This document shows, piece after piece, positions 24,525 to 38,636 of a DNA stretch of 64,000 nt. Position numbers and translations under genes: made by a program. A model generated the notes under the pieces. That model searched no databases and was not told where the DNA came from. It worked only from the letters and a program-made list of their open reading frames with translations. Every line of letters begins with the position of its first letter. The stretch's first letter is position 1. The stretch is from Rhabditoides inermis (taxonomy: Eukaryota > Nematoda > Chromadorea > Rhabditida > Rhabditidae), in contig CAWZYM010000405.1 of NCBI GenBank assembly GCA_963966185.1, positions 663,501-727,500 on the forward strand. Reading direction: 5' to 3'.

Positions 24525-25884
24525 GCTCATCGTCGACCACCATCTGACGTGAATAGAAAGCCTCGAACAGGCCCGCATATTGCTGCTTGTTGATCGCATT
24601 GAGGGTTTAATTAAGTGTGAGCGACAGGTTCCTTCAGAATTATCACTCTACACCATCACAATGAGATGCGACTTTGGATTTCGTCCGCCCCTGCGCTCAT
24701 CGTCGATCACCATCTGACGTGAATAGAAAGCCTCGAACAGGCCCGCATATTTCTGCATATTGATCGCATTAAAGGTTTAAAAAAGTGTGAGCGACAGGTT
24801 CCTTCAGAATTATCACTCTACACCATCACAATGAGATGCGACTTTGGATTTCGTCCGCCCCTGCGCTCATCGTCGACCACCATCTGACGTGAATAGAAAG
24901 CCTCGAACAGGCCCGCATATTGCTGCTTGTTGATCGCACTGAGGGTTTAATTAAGTGTGAGCGACAGGTTTCTTCAGAATTATCACTCTACACCATCACA
25001 ATGAGATGCGACTTTGGATTTCGTCCGCCCCTGCGCTCATCGTCGACCACCATCTGACGTAAATAGAAAGCCTCGAACAGGCCCGCATAATTCCGCATGT
25101 TGATCGCATTGAAAGTTTAAATAAGTGTGAGCGACAGGTTCCTTCAGAATTATCACTCTACACCATCACAATGAGATGCGACTTTGGATTTCGTCCGCCC
25201 CTGCGCTCATCGTCGACCACCATCTGACGTGATTAGAAAGCCTCGAACAGGCCCGCATCATTCCGCATGTTGATCGCATTGAAAGTTTGAATAAGTGTGA
25301 GCGACAGGTTCCTTCAGAATTATCACTCTACACCATCACAATGAGATGCGACTTTGGATGTCGTCCGCCCCTGCGCTCATCGTCGACCACCATCTGACGT
25401 GATTAGAAAGCCTCGAACAGGCCCGCATAATTCCGCATGTTGATCGCATTGAAAGTTTAAATAAGTGTGAGCGACAGGTTCCTTCAGAATTATCACTCTA
25501 TACCATCACAATGAGATGCGACTTTGGATGTCGTCCGCCCCTGCGCTCATCGTCGACCACCATCTGACGTGATTAGAAAGCCTCGAACAGGCCCGCATAA
25601 TTCCGCATGTTGATCGCATTGAGGGTTTAATTAAGTGTGAGCGACAGGTTCCTTCAGAATTATCACTCTACACCATCACAATGAGATGCGACTTTGGATG
25701 TCGTCCGCCCCTGCGCTCATCGTCGACCACCATCTGACGTGATTAGAAAGCCTCGAACAGGCCCGCATAATTCCGCATGTTGATCGCATTGAAAGTTTAA
25801 ATAAGTGTGAGCGACAGGTTCCTTCAGAATTATCACTCTACACCATCACAATGAGATGCGACTTTGGATTTCGTCCGCCCCTGC
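24525..25884 (+). repeat. Eight-monomer block with GTAAAT mark (D absent)
   Basis: This is the partner of 8177-9706: G'', A, C, B (GTAAAT), F, B, Bg, B. The single-monomer difference preserves the 170-bp phase, as expected from unequal crossover in register. Confidence 0.75.
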
Positions 25885-26908
25885 GCTCATCGTCGACCAC
25901 CATCTGACGTGATTAGAAAGCCTCGAACAGGCCCGCATATTGCTGCTTGTTGATCGCATTGAAAGTTTAATTAAGTGTGAGCGACAGGTTCCTTCAGAAT
26001 TATGTATCACTCTACACCATCACAATGAGATGCGACTTTGGATTTCGTCCGCCCCTGCGCTCATCGTCGACCACCATCTGACGTGAATAGAAAGCCTCGA
26101 ACAGGCCCGCATAATTCCGCATGTTGATCGCATTGAAAGTTTAAATAAGTGTGAGCGACAGGTTCCTTCAGATTTATCACTCTACACCATCACAATGAGA
26201 TGCGACTTCGGATGTCGTCCGCCCCTGCGCTCATCGTCGACCACCATCTGACGTGATTAGAAAGCCTCGAACAGGCCCGCATAATTCCGCATGTTGATCG
26301 CATTGAAAGTTTAAATAAGTGTGAGCGACAGGTTCCTTCAGATTTATCACTCTACACCATCACAATGATATGCGACTTTGGATTTCGTCCGCCACTGCGC
26401 TCATCGTCGACCACCATCTGACGTGAATAGAAAGCCTCGAACAGGCCCGCATAATTCCGCATGTTGATCGCATTGAAAGTTTAAATAAGTGTGAGCGACA
26501 GGTTCCTTCAGAACTATCTTTTTACACCATCACAATGAGATGCGACTTTGGATGTCGTCCGCCCCTGCGCTCATCGTCGACCACCATCTGACGTGAATAG
26601 AAAGCCTCGAACAGGCCCGCATATTGCTGCTTGTTGATCGCATTGAGGGTTTAATTAAGTGTGAGCGACAGGTTCCTTCAGAATTATCACTCTACACCAT
26701 CACAATGAGATGCGACTTTGGATTTCGTCCGCCCCTGCGCTCATCGTCGACCACCATCTGACGTGAATAGAAAGCCTCGAACAGGCCCGCATAATTCCGC
26801 ATGTTGATCGCATTGAAAGTTTAAAAAAGTGTGAGCGACAGGTTCCTTCAGAATTATCACTCTACACCATCACAATGAGATGCGACTTTGGATGTCGTCC
26901 GCCCCTGC

Positions 26909-27928
26909 GCTCATCGTCGACCACCATCTGACGTGATTAGAAAGCCTCGAACAGGCCCGCATAATTCCGCATGTTGATCGCATTGAAAGTTTAAATAAGT
27001 GTGAGCGACAGGTTCCTTCAGAATTATCACTCTACACCATCACGATGAGATGCGACTTTGGATGTCGTCCGCCCCTGCGCTCATCGTCGACCACCATCTG
27101 ACGTGAATAGAAAGCCTCGAACAGGCCCGCATAATTCCGCATGTTGATCGCATTGAAAATTTAAATAAGTGTGAGCGACAGGTTCCTTCAGAATTATCAC
27201 TCTACACCATCACGATGAGATGCGACTTTGGATGTCGTCCGCCCCTGCGCTCATCGTCGACCACCATCTGACGTGATTAGAAAGCCTCGAACAGGCCCGC
27301 ATAATTCCGCATGTTGATCGCATTGAAAGTTTAAATAAGTGTGAGCGACAGGTTCCTTCAGAATTATCACTCTACACCATCACAATGAGATGCGACTTTG
27401 GATGTCGTCCGCCCCTGCGCTCATCGTCGACCACCATCTGAGGTGAATAGAAAGCCCTGAACAGGCCCGCATATTGCTGCTCATTGATCGCATTGAAGAT
27501 TTAGGTAAGTGTGAGCGACAGGTTCCTTCAGAATTATCACTCTACACCATCACAATGAGATGCGACTTTGGATGTCGTCCGCCCCTGCGCTCATCGTCGA
27601 CCACCATCTGACGTGATTAGAAAGCCTCGAACAGGCCTGCATAATTCCGCATGTTGATCGCATTGAAAGTTTAAATAAGTGTGAGCGACAGGTTCCTTCA
27701 GAAATATCACACTACGCCATCACAATGAGATGCGACTTTGGATTTCGTCCGCCCCTGCGCTCATCGTCGACCACCATCTGACGTGATTAGAAAGCCTCGA
27801 ACAGGCCCGCATAATTCCGCATGTTGATCGCATTGAAAGTTTAAAAAAGTGTGAGCGACAGGTTCCTTCAGAATTATCACTCTACACCATCACAATGAGA
27901 TGCGACTTTGGATGTCGTCCGCCCCTGC
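26909..27928 (+). repeat. 1,020-bp six-monomer higher-order repeat, copy 1
   Basis: Six monomers: B (CACGATG), B (GAAAATT, CACGATG), B, D (AGGTGAAT), B (CCTGCAT, ATATCACACTACGCC), B. Marks recur in the same order at 27,929-28,948, exactly 1,020 bp later. The GAAAATTTAAATAAG form creates an ATTTAAAT octamer not seen in ordinary B units. Confidence 0.88.
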
Positions 27929-28948
27929 GCTCATCGTCGACCACCATCTGACGTGATTAGAAAGCCTCGAACAGGCCTGCATAATTCCGCATGTTGATCG
28001 CATTGAAAGTTTAAATAAGTGTGAGCGACAGGTTCCTTCAGAATTATCACTCTACACCATCACGATGAGATGCGACTTTGGATGTCGTCCGCCCCTGCGC
28101 TCATCGTCGACCACCATCTGACGTGAATAGAAAGCCTCGAACAGGCCCGCATAATTCCGCATGTTGATCGCATTGAAAATTTAAATAAGTGTGAGCGACA
28201 GGTTCCTTCAGAATTATCACTCTACACCATCACGATGAGATGCGACTTTGGATGTCGTCCGCCCCTGCGCTCATCGTCGACCACCATCTGACGTGATTAG
28301 AAAGCCTCGAACAGGCCCGCATAATTCCGCATGTTGATCGCATTGAAAGTTTAAATAAGTGTGAGCGACAGGTTCCTTCAGAATTATCACTCTACACCAT
28401 CACAATGAGATGCGACTTTGGATGTCGTCCGCCCCTGCGCTCATCGTCGACCACCATCTGAGGTGAATAGAAAGCCCTGAACAGGCCCGCATATTGCTGC
28501 TCATTGATCGCATTGAAGATTTAGGTAAGTGTGAGCGACAGGTTCCTTCAGAATTATCACTCTACACCATCACAATGAGATGCGACTTTGGATGTCGTCC
28601 GCCCCTGCGCTCATCGTCGACCACCATCTGACGTGATTAGAAAGCCTCGAACAGGCCTGCATAATTCCGCATGTTGATCGCATTGAAAGTTTAAATAAGT
28701 GTGAGCGACAGGTTCCTTCAGAAATATCACACTACGCCATCACAATGAGATGCGACTTTGGATTTCGTCCGCCCCTGCGCTCATCGTCGACCACCATCTG
28801 ACGTGATTAGAAAGCCTCGAACAGGCCCGCATAATTCCGCATGTTGATCGCATTGAAAGTTTAAATAAGTGTGAGCGACAGGTTCCTTCAGAATTATCAC
28901 ACTACGCCATCACAATGAGATGCGACTTTGGATTTCGTCCGCCCCTGC
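27929..28948 (+). repeat. 1,020-bp six-monomer higher-order repeat, copy 2
   Basis: Tandem copy of 26,909-27,928. Small differences: the first unit has CCTGCAT here, and the last unit has TTTAAATAAG with CACACTACGCC rather than TTTAAAAAAG. Confidence 0.88.
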
Positions 28949-30142
28949 GCTCATCGTCGACCACCATCTGACGTGAATAGAAAGCCTCGAACAGGCCCGC
29001 ATATTGCTGCTTGTTGATCGCATTGAGAGTTTAATTAAGTGTGAGCGACAGGTTCCTTCAGAATTATGTATCACTCTACACCATCACAATGAGATGCGAC
29101 TTTGGATGTCGTCCTCCCCTGCGCTCATCGTCGACCACCATCTGACGTGAATAGAAAACCTCGAACAGGCCCGCATATTTCTGCATATTGATCGCATTAA
29201 AGGTTTATAAAAGTGTGAGCGACAGGTTCCTTCAGAATTATCACTCTACACCATCACAATGAGATGCGACTTTGGATGTCGTCCGCCCCTGCGCTCATCG
29301 TCGACCACCATCTGACGTGATTAGAAAGCCTCGAACAGGCCCGCATATTTCTGCATATTGATCGCATTGAAGGTTTAAAAAAGTGTGAGCGACAGATTCC
29401 TTCAGAATTATCACTCTACACCATCACAATGAGATGCGACTTTGGATGTCGTCCTCCCCTGCGCTCATCGTCGACCACCATCTGACGTGAATAGAAAACC
29501 TCGAACAGGTCCGCATATTTCTGCATATTGATCGCATTAAAGGTTTAAAAAAGTGTGAGCGACAGGTTCCTTCAGAAATATCACTCTACACCATCACAAT
29601 GAGATGCGACTTTGGATGTCGTCCGCCCCTGCGCTCATCGTCGACCACCATCTGACGTGATTAGAAAGCCTCGAACAGGCCCGCATAATTCCGCATGTTG
29701 ATCGCATTGAAAGTTTAAATAAGTGTGAGCGACAGGTTCCTTCAGATTTATCACTCTATACCATCACAATGAGATGCGACTTTGGATTTCGTCCGCCCCT
29801 GCGCTCATCGTCGACCACCATCTGACGTGAATAGAAAGCCTCGAACAGGCCCGCATATTTCTGCATATTGATCGCATTAAAGGTTTAAAAAAGTGTGAGC
29901 GACAGGTTCCTTCAGAATTATCACTCTACACTATCACAATGAGATGCGACTTTGGATGTCGTCCGCCCCTGCGCTCATCGTCGACCACCATCTGACGTGA
30001 TTAGAAAGCCTCGAACAGGCCCGCATAATTCCGCATGTTGATCGCATTGAAAGTTTAAATAAGTGTGAGCGACAGGTTCCTTCAGAATTATCACTCTACA
30101 CCATCACAATGAGATGCGACTTTGGATTTCGTCCGCCCCTGC

Positions 30143-30306
30143 GCTCATCGTCGACCACCATCTGACGTGAATAGAAAGCCTCGAACAGGTTCGCATATTG
30201 CTGCTTGTTTATCGCACTGAGGGTTTAATTAAGTGTGAGCGACAGGTTTCTTCAGAATTATCACTCTACACAATGAGATGCGACTTTGGATTTCGTCCGC
30301 CCCTGC
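30143..30306 (+). repeat. 164-bp C' monomer with a 6-bp deletion
   Basis: The sequence CTCTACACCATCACAATG reads CTCTACACAATG near 30,265-30,275, a loss of six bases between the short direct matches CACA/CACC. It is the only monomer in the window shorter than 170 bp, and no copy of it was seen, so it has not spread. Confidence 0.92.
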
Positions 30307-31326
30307 GCTCATCGTCGACCACCATCTGACGTGAATAGAAAGCCTCGAACAGGCCCGCATAATTCCGCATGTTGATCGCATTGAAAGTTTAAATAAGTGT
30401 GAGCGACAGGTTCCTTCAGAATTATCACTCTACACCATCACAATGAGATGCGACTTTGGATTTCGTCCGCCCCTGCGCTCATCGTCGACCACCATCTGAC
30501 GTGATTAGAAAGCCTCGAACAGGCCCGCATAATTCCGCATGTTGATCGCATTGAAAGTTTAAATAAGTGTGAGCGACAGGTTCCTTCAGAATTTTCACTC
30601 TACACCATCACAATGAGATGCGACTTTGGATGTCGTCCGCCCCTGCGCTCATCGTCGACGACCATCTGACGTGAATAGAAAGCCCTGAACAGGCCCGCAT
30701 ATTGCTGCTCATTGATCGCATTGAAGATTTAGGTAAGTGTGAGCGACAGGTTCCTTCAGAATTATCACTCTATACCATCACAATGAGATGCGACTTTGGA
30801 TTTCGTCCGCCCCTGCGCTCATCGTCGACCACCATCTGACGTGAATAGAAAGCCTCGAACAGGCCCGCATAATTCCGCATGTTGATCGCATTGAAAGTTT
30901 AAATAAGTGTGAGCGACAGGTTCCTTCAGAATTATCACTCTACACTATCACAATGAGATGCGACTTTGGATTTCGTCCGCCCCTGCGCTCATCGTCGACC
31001 ACCATCTGACGTGATTAGAAAGCCTCGAACAGGCCCGCATAATTCCGCATGTTGATCGCATTGAAAGTTTAAATAAGTGTGAGCGACAGGTTCCTTCAGA
31101 ATTTTCACTCTACACCATCACAATGAGATGCGACTTTGGATGTCGTCCGCCCCTGCGCTCATCGTCGACGACCATCTGACGTGAATAGAATGCCCTGAAC
31201 AGGCCCGCATATTGCTGCTCATTGATCGCATTGAAGATTTAGGTAAGTGTGAGCGACAGGTTCCTTCAGAATTATCACTCTATACCATCACAATGAGATG
31301 CGACTTTGGATTTCGTCCGCCCCTGC
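30307..31326 (+). repeat. 510-bp trimer B-B-D, two tandem copies
   Basis: The trimer is B (A at position 29), B (T at 29, with ATTTTCACTC), then D (GACGACC). Copies are 30,307-30,816 and 30,817-31,326. The same trimer occurs at 37,447, 41,187, 43,737, 44,757 and 46,967, so it is the main module of the island. The second D here has AGAATGCCCTG. Confidence 0.82.
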
Positions 31327-32856
31327 GCTCATCGTCGACCACCATCTGACGTGAATAGAAAGCCTCGAACAGGCCCGCATATTTCTGCATATTGATCGCA
31401 TTAAAGGTTTAAAAAAGTGTGAGCGACAGGTTCCTTCAGAATTATCACTCTACACTATCACAATGAGATGCGACTTTGGATGTCGTCCGCCCCTGCGCTC
31501 ATCGTCGACCACCATCTGACGTGATTAGAAAGCCTCGAACAGGCCCGCATAATTCCGCATGTTGATCGCATTGAAAGTTTAAATAAGTGTGAGCGACAGG
31601 TTCCTTCAGAATTATCACTCTACACCATCACAATGAGATGCGACTTTGGATTTCGTCCGCCCCTGCGCTCATCGTCGACCACCATCTGACGTGAATAGAA
31701 AGCCTCGAACAGGCCCGCATATTGCTGCTTGTTGATCGCACTGAGGGTTTAATTAAGTGTGAGCGACAGGTTTCTTCAGAATTATCACTCTACACCATCA
31801 CAATGAGATGCGACTTTGGATTTCGTCCGCCCCTGCGCTCATCGTCGACCACCATCTGACGTGAATAGAAAGCCTCGAACAGGCCCGCATAATTCCGCAT
31901 GTTGATCGCATTGAAAGTTTAAATAAGTGTGAGCGACAGGTTCCTTCAGAATTATCACTCTACACTATCACAATGAGATGCGACTTTGGATGTCGTCCGC
32001 CCCTGCGCTCATCGTCGACCACCATCTGACGTGATTAGAAAGCCTCGAACAGGCCCGCATAATTCCGCATGTTGATCGCATTGAAAGTTTAAATAAGTGT
32101 GAGCGACAGGTTCCTTCAGAATTATCACTCTACACCATCACAATGAGATGCGACTTTGGATTTCGTCCGCCCCTGCGCTCATCGTCGACCACCATCTGAC
32201 GTGAATAGAAAGCCTCGAACAGGTTCGCATATTGCTGCTTGTTTATCGCACTGAGGGTTTAATTAAGTGTGAGCGACAGGTTTCTTCAGAATTATCACTC
32301 TACACCATCACAATGAGATGCGACTTTGGATTTCGTCCGCCCCTGCGCTCATCGTCGACCACCATCTGACGTGAATAGAAAGCCTCGAACAGGCCCGCAT
32401 AATTCCGCATGTTGATCGCATTGAAAGTTTAAATAAGTGTGAGCGACAGGTTCCTTCAGAATTATCACTCTACACCATCACAATGAGATGCGACTTTGGA
32501 TGTCGTCCGCCCCTGCGCTCATCGTCGACCACCATCTGACGTGATTAGAAAGCCTCGAACAGGCCCGCATATTTCTGCATATTGATCCCATTGAAGGTTT
32601 AAAAAAGTGTGAGCGACAGATTCCTTCAGAATTATCACTCTACACCATCACAATGAGATGCGACTTTGGATGTCGTCCTCCCCTGCGCTCATCGTCGACC
32701 ACCATCTGACGTGAATAGAAAACCTCGAACAGGTCCGCATATTTCTGCATATTGATCGCATTAAAGGTTTAAAAAAGTGTGAGCGACAGGTTCCTTCAGA
32801 AATATCACTCTACACCATCACAATGAGATGCGACTTTGGATGTCGTCCGCCCCTGC

Positions 32857-33026
32857 GCTCATCGTCGACCACCATCTGACGTGATTAGAAAGCCTCGAAC
32901 AGGCCCGCATAATTCCGCATGTTGATCGCATTGAAAGTTTAAAAAAGTGTGAGCGACAGATTCCTTCAGAATTATCACTCTACACCATCACAATGAGATG
33001 CGACTTTGGATGTCGTCCTCCCCTGC
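32857..33026 (+). repeat. Hybrid monomer B/A''
   Basis: The left variable half is B (ATAATTCCGCATGTTG, GAAAGTTTA). The right side is A'' (AAAAAAG with ACAGATTCC and the CCTCCCC end). The same hybrid occurs at 38,977-39,146 inside a duplicated block. A single exchange within a monomer explains both. Confidence 0.78.
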
Positions 33027-33196
33027 GCTCATCGTCGACCACCATCTGACGTGAATAGAAAACCTCGAACAGGCCCGCATATTTCTGCATATTGATCGCA
33101 TTAAAGGTTTATAAAAGTGTGAGCGACAGGTTCCTTCAGAATTATCACTCTACACCATCACAATGAGATGCGACTTTGGATGTCGTCCGCCCCTGC

Positions 33197-34896
33197 GCTC
33201 ATCGTCGACCACCATCTGACGTGATTAGAAAGCCTCGAACAGGCCCGCATATTTCTGCATATTGATCGCATTGAAGGTTTAAAAAAGTGTGAGCGACAGA
33301 TTCCTTCAGAATTATCACTCTACACCATCACAATGAGATGCGACTTTGGATGTCGTCCTCCCCTGCGCTCATCGTCGACCACCATCTGACGTGAATAGAA
33401 AACCTCGAACAGGTCCGCATATTTCTGCATATTGATCGCATTAAAGGTTTAAAAAAGTGTGAGCGACAGGTTCCTTCAGAAATATCACTCTACACCATCA
33501 CAATGAGATGCGACTTTGGATGTCGTCCGCCCCTGCGCTCATCGTCGACCACCATCTGACGTGATTAGAAAGCCTCGAACAGGCCCGCATAATTCCGCAT
33601 GTTGATCGCATTGAAAGTTTAAATAAGTGTGAGCGACAGGTTCCTTCAGATTTATCACTCTATACCATCACAATGAGATGCGACTTTGGATTTCGTCCGC
33701 CCCTGCGCTCATCGTCGACCACCATCTGACGTGAATAGAAAGCCTCGAACAGGCCCGCATATTTCTGCATATTGATCGCATTAAAGGTTTAAAAAAGTGT
33801 GAGCGACAGGTTCCTTCAGAATTATCACTCTACACTATCACAATGAGATGCGACTTTGGATGTCGTCCGCCCCTGCGCTCATCGTCGACCACCATCTGAC
33901 GTGATTAGAAAGCCTCGAACAGGCCCGCATAATTCCGCATGTTGATCGCATTGAAAGTTTAAATAAGTGTGAGCGACAGGTTTCTTCAGAATTATCACTC
34001 TACACCATCACAATGAGATGCGACTTTGGATGTCGTCCGCCCCTGCGCTCATCGTCGACCACCATCTGACGTGATTAGAAAGCCTCGAACAGGCCCGCAT
34101 ATTTCTGCATATTGATCGCATTGAAGGTTTAAAAAAGTGTGAGCGACAGATTCCTTCAGAATTATCACTCTACACCATCACAATGAGATGCGACTTTGGA
34201 TGTCGTCCTCCCCTGCGCTCATCGTCGACCACCATCTGACGTGAATAGAAAACCTCGAACAGGTCCGCATATTTCTGCATATTGATCGCATTAAAGGTTT
34301 AAAAAAGTGTGAGCGACAGGTTCCTTCAGAAATATCACTCTACACCATCACAATGAGATGCGACTTTGGATTTCGTCCGCCCCTGCGCTCATCGTCGACC
34401 ACCATCTGACGTGAATAGAAAGCCTCGAACAGGCCCGCATAATTCCGCATGTTGATCGCATTGAAAGTTTAAATAAGTGTGAGCGACAGGTTCCTTCAGA
34501 ATTATCACTCTACACCATCACAATGAGATGCGACTTTGGATTTCGTCCGCCCCTGCGCTCATCGTCGACCACCATCTGACGTGATTAGAAAGCCTCGAAC
34601 AGGCCCGCATAATTCCGCATGTTGATCGCATTGAAAGTTTAAATAAGTGTGAGCGACAGGTTCCTTCAGAATTATCACTCTACACCATCACGATGAGATG
34701 CGACTTTGGATGTCGTCCGCCCCTGCGCTCATCGTCGACCACCATCTGACGTGAATAGAAAGCCTCGAACAGGCCCGCATAATTCCGCATGTTGATCGCA
34801 TTGAAAATTTAAATAAGTGTGAGCGACAGGTTCCTTCAGAATTATCACTCTACACCATCACAATGAGATGCGACTTTGGATGTCGTCCGCCCCTGC
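33197..34896 (+). repeat. 1,700-bp ten-monomer block, copy 1
   Basis: Order: A'', A', B (TATACC), A, B (TTTC), A'', A', B, B (CACGATG), B (GAAAATT). It recurs at 35,577-37,276, exactly 2,380 bp (14 monomers) later. The unit at 34,897 (GATCCCA) similarly matches 32,517, so the 14-mer repeat began there, with four intervening units replaced between copies. Confidence 0.82.
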
Positions 34897-35576
34897 GCTC
34901 ATCGTCGACCACCATCTGACGTGATTAGAAAGCCTCGAACAGGCCCGCATATTTCTGCATATTGATCCCATTGAAGGTTTAAAAAAGTGTGAGCGACAGA
35001 TTCCTTCAGAATTATCACTCTACACCATCACAATGAGATGCGACTTTGGATGTCGTCCTCCCCTGCGCTCATCGTCGACCACCATCTGACGTGAATAGAA
35101 AGCCTCGAACAGGCCCGCATAATTCCGCATGTTGATCGCATTGAAAGTTTAAATAAGTGTGAGCGACAGGTTCCTTCAGAATTATCACTCTACACCATCA
35201 CAATGAGATGCGACTTTGGATTTCGTCCGCCCCTGCGCTCATCGTCGACCACCATCTGACGTGATTAGAAAGCCTCGAACAGGCCCGCATAATTCCGCAT
35301 GTTGATCGCATTGAAAGTTTAAATAAGTGTGAGCGACAGGTTCCTTCAGAATTTTCACTCTACACCATCACAATGAGATGCGACTTTGGATGTCGTCCGC
35401 CCCTGCGCTCATCGTCGACGACCATCTGACGTGAATAGAAAGCCCTGAACAGGCCCGCATATTGCTGCTCATTGATCGCATTGAAGATTTAGGTAAGTGT
35501 GAGCGACAGGTTCCTTCAGAATTATCACTCTACACCATCACAATGAGATGCGACTTTGGATGTCGTCCGCCCCTGC

Positions 35577-37276
35577 GCTCATCGTCGACCACCATCTGAC
35601 GTGATTAGAAAGCCTCGAACAGGCCCGCATATTTCTGCATATTGATCGCATTGAAGGTTTAAAAAAGTGTGAGCGACAGATTCCTTCAGAATTATCACTC
35701 TACACCATCACAATGAGATGCGACTTTGGATGTCGTCCTCCCCTGCGCTCATCGTCGACCACCATCTGACGTGAATAGAAAACCTCGAACAGGTCCGCAT
35801 ATTTCTGCATATTGATCGCATTAAAGGTTTAAAAAAGTGTGAGCGACAGGTTCCTTCAGAAATATCACTCTACACCATCACAATGAGATGCGACTTTGGA
35901 TGTCGTCCGCCCCTGCGCTCATCGTCGACCACCATCTGACGTGATTAGAAAGCCTCGAACAGGCCCGCATAATTCCGCATGTTGATCGCATTGAAAGTTT
36001 AAATAAGTGTGAGCGACAGGTTCCTTCAGATTTATCACTCTATACCATCACAATGAGATGCGACTTTGGATTTCGTCCGCCCCTGCGCTCATCGTCGACC
36101 ACCATCTGACGTGAATAGAAAGCCTCGAACAGGCCCGCATATTTCTGCATATTGATCGCATTAAAGGTTTAAAAAAGTGTGAGCGACAGGTTCCTTCAGA
36201 ATTATCACTCTACACTATCACAATGAGATGCGACTTTGGATGTCGTCCGCCCCTGCGCTCATCGTCGACCACCATCTGACGTGATTAGAAAGCCTCGAAC
36301 AGGCCCGCATAATTCCGCATGTTGATCGCATTGAAAGTTTAAATAAGTGTGAGCGACAGGTTTCTTCAGAATTATCACTCTACACCATCACAATGAGATG
36401 CGACTTTGGATGTCGTCCGCCCCTGCGCTCATCGTCGACCACCATCTGACGTGATTAGAAAGCCTCGAACAGGCCCGCATATTTCTGCATATTGATCGCA
36501 TTGAAGGTTTAAAAAAGTGTGAGCGACAGATTCCTTCAGAATTATCACTCTACACCATCACAATGAGATGCGACTTTGGATGTCGTCCTCCCCTGCGCTC
36601 ATCGTCGACCACCATCTGACGTGAATAGAAAACCTCGAACAGGTCCGCATATTTCTGCATATTGATCGCATTAAAGGTTTAAAAAAGTGTGAGCGACAGG
36701 TTCCTTCAGAAATATCACTCTACACCATCACAATGAGATGCGACTTTGGATTTCGTCCGCCCCTGCGCTCATCGTCGACCACCATCTGACGTGAATAGAA
36801 AGCCTCGAACAGGCCCGCATAATTCCGCATGTTGATCGCATTGAAAGTTTAAATAAGTGTGAGCGACAGGTTCCTTCAGAATTATCACTCTACACCATCA
36901 CAATGAGATGCGACTTTGGATTTCGTCCGCCCCTGCGCTCATCGTCGACCACCATCTGACGTGATTAGAAAGCCTCGAACAGGCCCGCATAATTCCGCAT
37001 GTTGATCGCATTGAAAGTTTAAATAAGTGTGAGCGACAGGTTCCTTCAGAATTATCACTCTACACCATCACGATGAGATGCGACTTTGGATGTCGTCCGC
37101 CCCTGCGCTCATCGTCGACCACCATCTGACGTGAATAGAAAGCCTCGAACAGGCCCGCATAATTCCGCATGTTGATCGCATTGAAAATTTAAATAAGTGT
37201 GAGCGACAGGTTCCTTCAGAATTATCACTCTACACCATCACAATGAGATGCGACTTTGGATGTCGTCCGCCCCTGC
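35577..37276 (+). repeat. 1,700-bp ten-monomer block, copy 2
   Basis: Second copy of 33,197-34,896 with the same internal marks, including the uncommon B unit with CAGGTTTCTTC and the CACGATG unit. It is followed by D rather than A''. Confidence 0.82.
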
Positions 37277-38636
37277 GCTCATCGTCGACGACCATCTGAC
37301 GTGAATAGAAAGCCCTGAACAGGCCCGCATATTGCTGCTCATTGATCGCATTGAAGATTTAGGTAAGTGTGAGCGACAGGTTCCTTCAGAATTATCACTC
37401 TATACCATCACAATGAGATGCGACTTTGGATTTCGTCCGCCCCTGCGCTCATCGTCGACCACCATCTGACGTGAATAGAAAGCCTCGAACAGGCCCGCAT
37501 AATTCCGCATGTTGATCGCATTGAAAGTTTAAATAAGTGTGAGCGACAGGTTCCTTCAGAATTATCACTCTACACCATCACAATGAGATGCGACTTTGGA
37601 TTTCGTCCGCCCCTGCGCTCATCGTCGACCACCATCTGACGTGATTAGAAAGCCTCGAACAGGCCCGCATAATTCCGCATGTTGATCGCATTGAAAGTTT
37701 AAATAAGTGTGAGCGACAGGTTCCTTCAGAATTTTCACTCTACACCATCACAATGAGATGCGACTTTGGATGTCGTCCGCCCCTGCGCTCATCGTCGACG
37801 ACCATCTGACGTGAATAGAAAGCCCTGAACAGGCCCGCATATTGCTGCTCATTGATCGCATTGAAGATTTAGGTAAGTGTGAGCGACAGGTTCCTTCAGA
37901 ATTATCACTCTATACCATCACAATGAGATGCGACTTTGGATTTCGTCCGCCCCTGCGCTCATCGTCGACCACCATCTGACGTGAATAGAAAGCCTCGAAC
38001 AGGCCCGCATAATTCCGCATGTTGATCGCATTGAAAGTTTAAATAAGTGTGAGCGACAGGTTCCTTCAGAATTATCACTCTACACCATCACAATGAGATG
38101 CGACTTTGGATTTCGTCCGCCCCTGCGCTCATCGTCGACCACCATCTGACGTGAATAGAAAGCCTCGAACAGGTTCGCATATTGCTGCTTGTTTATCGCA
38201 CTGAGGGTTTAATTAAGTGTGAGCGACAGGTTTCTTCAGAATTATCACTCTACACCATCACAATGAGATGCGACTTTGGATTTCGTCCGCCCCTGCGCTC
38301 ATCGTCGACCACCATCTGACGTGAATAGAAAGCCTCGAACAGGCCCGCATAATTCCGCATGTTGATCGCATTGAAAGTTTAAATAAGTGTGAGCGACAGG
38401 TTCCTTCAGAATTATCACTCTACACCATCACAATGAGATGCGACTTTGGATGTCGTCCGCCCCTGCGCTCATCGTCGACCACCATCTGACGTGATTAGAA
38501 AGCCTCGAACAGGCCCGCATAATTCCGCATGTTGATCGCATTGAAAGTTTAAATAAGTGTGAGCGACAGGTTCCTTCAGAATTATCACTCTACACCATCA
38601 CAATGAGATGCGACTTTGGATGTCGTCCGCCCCTGC

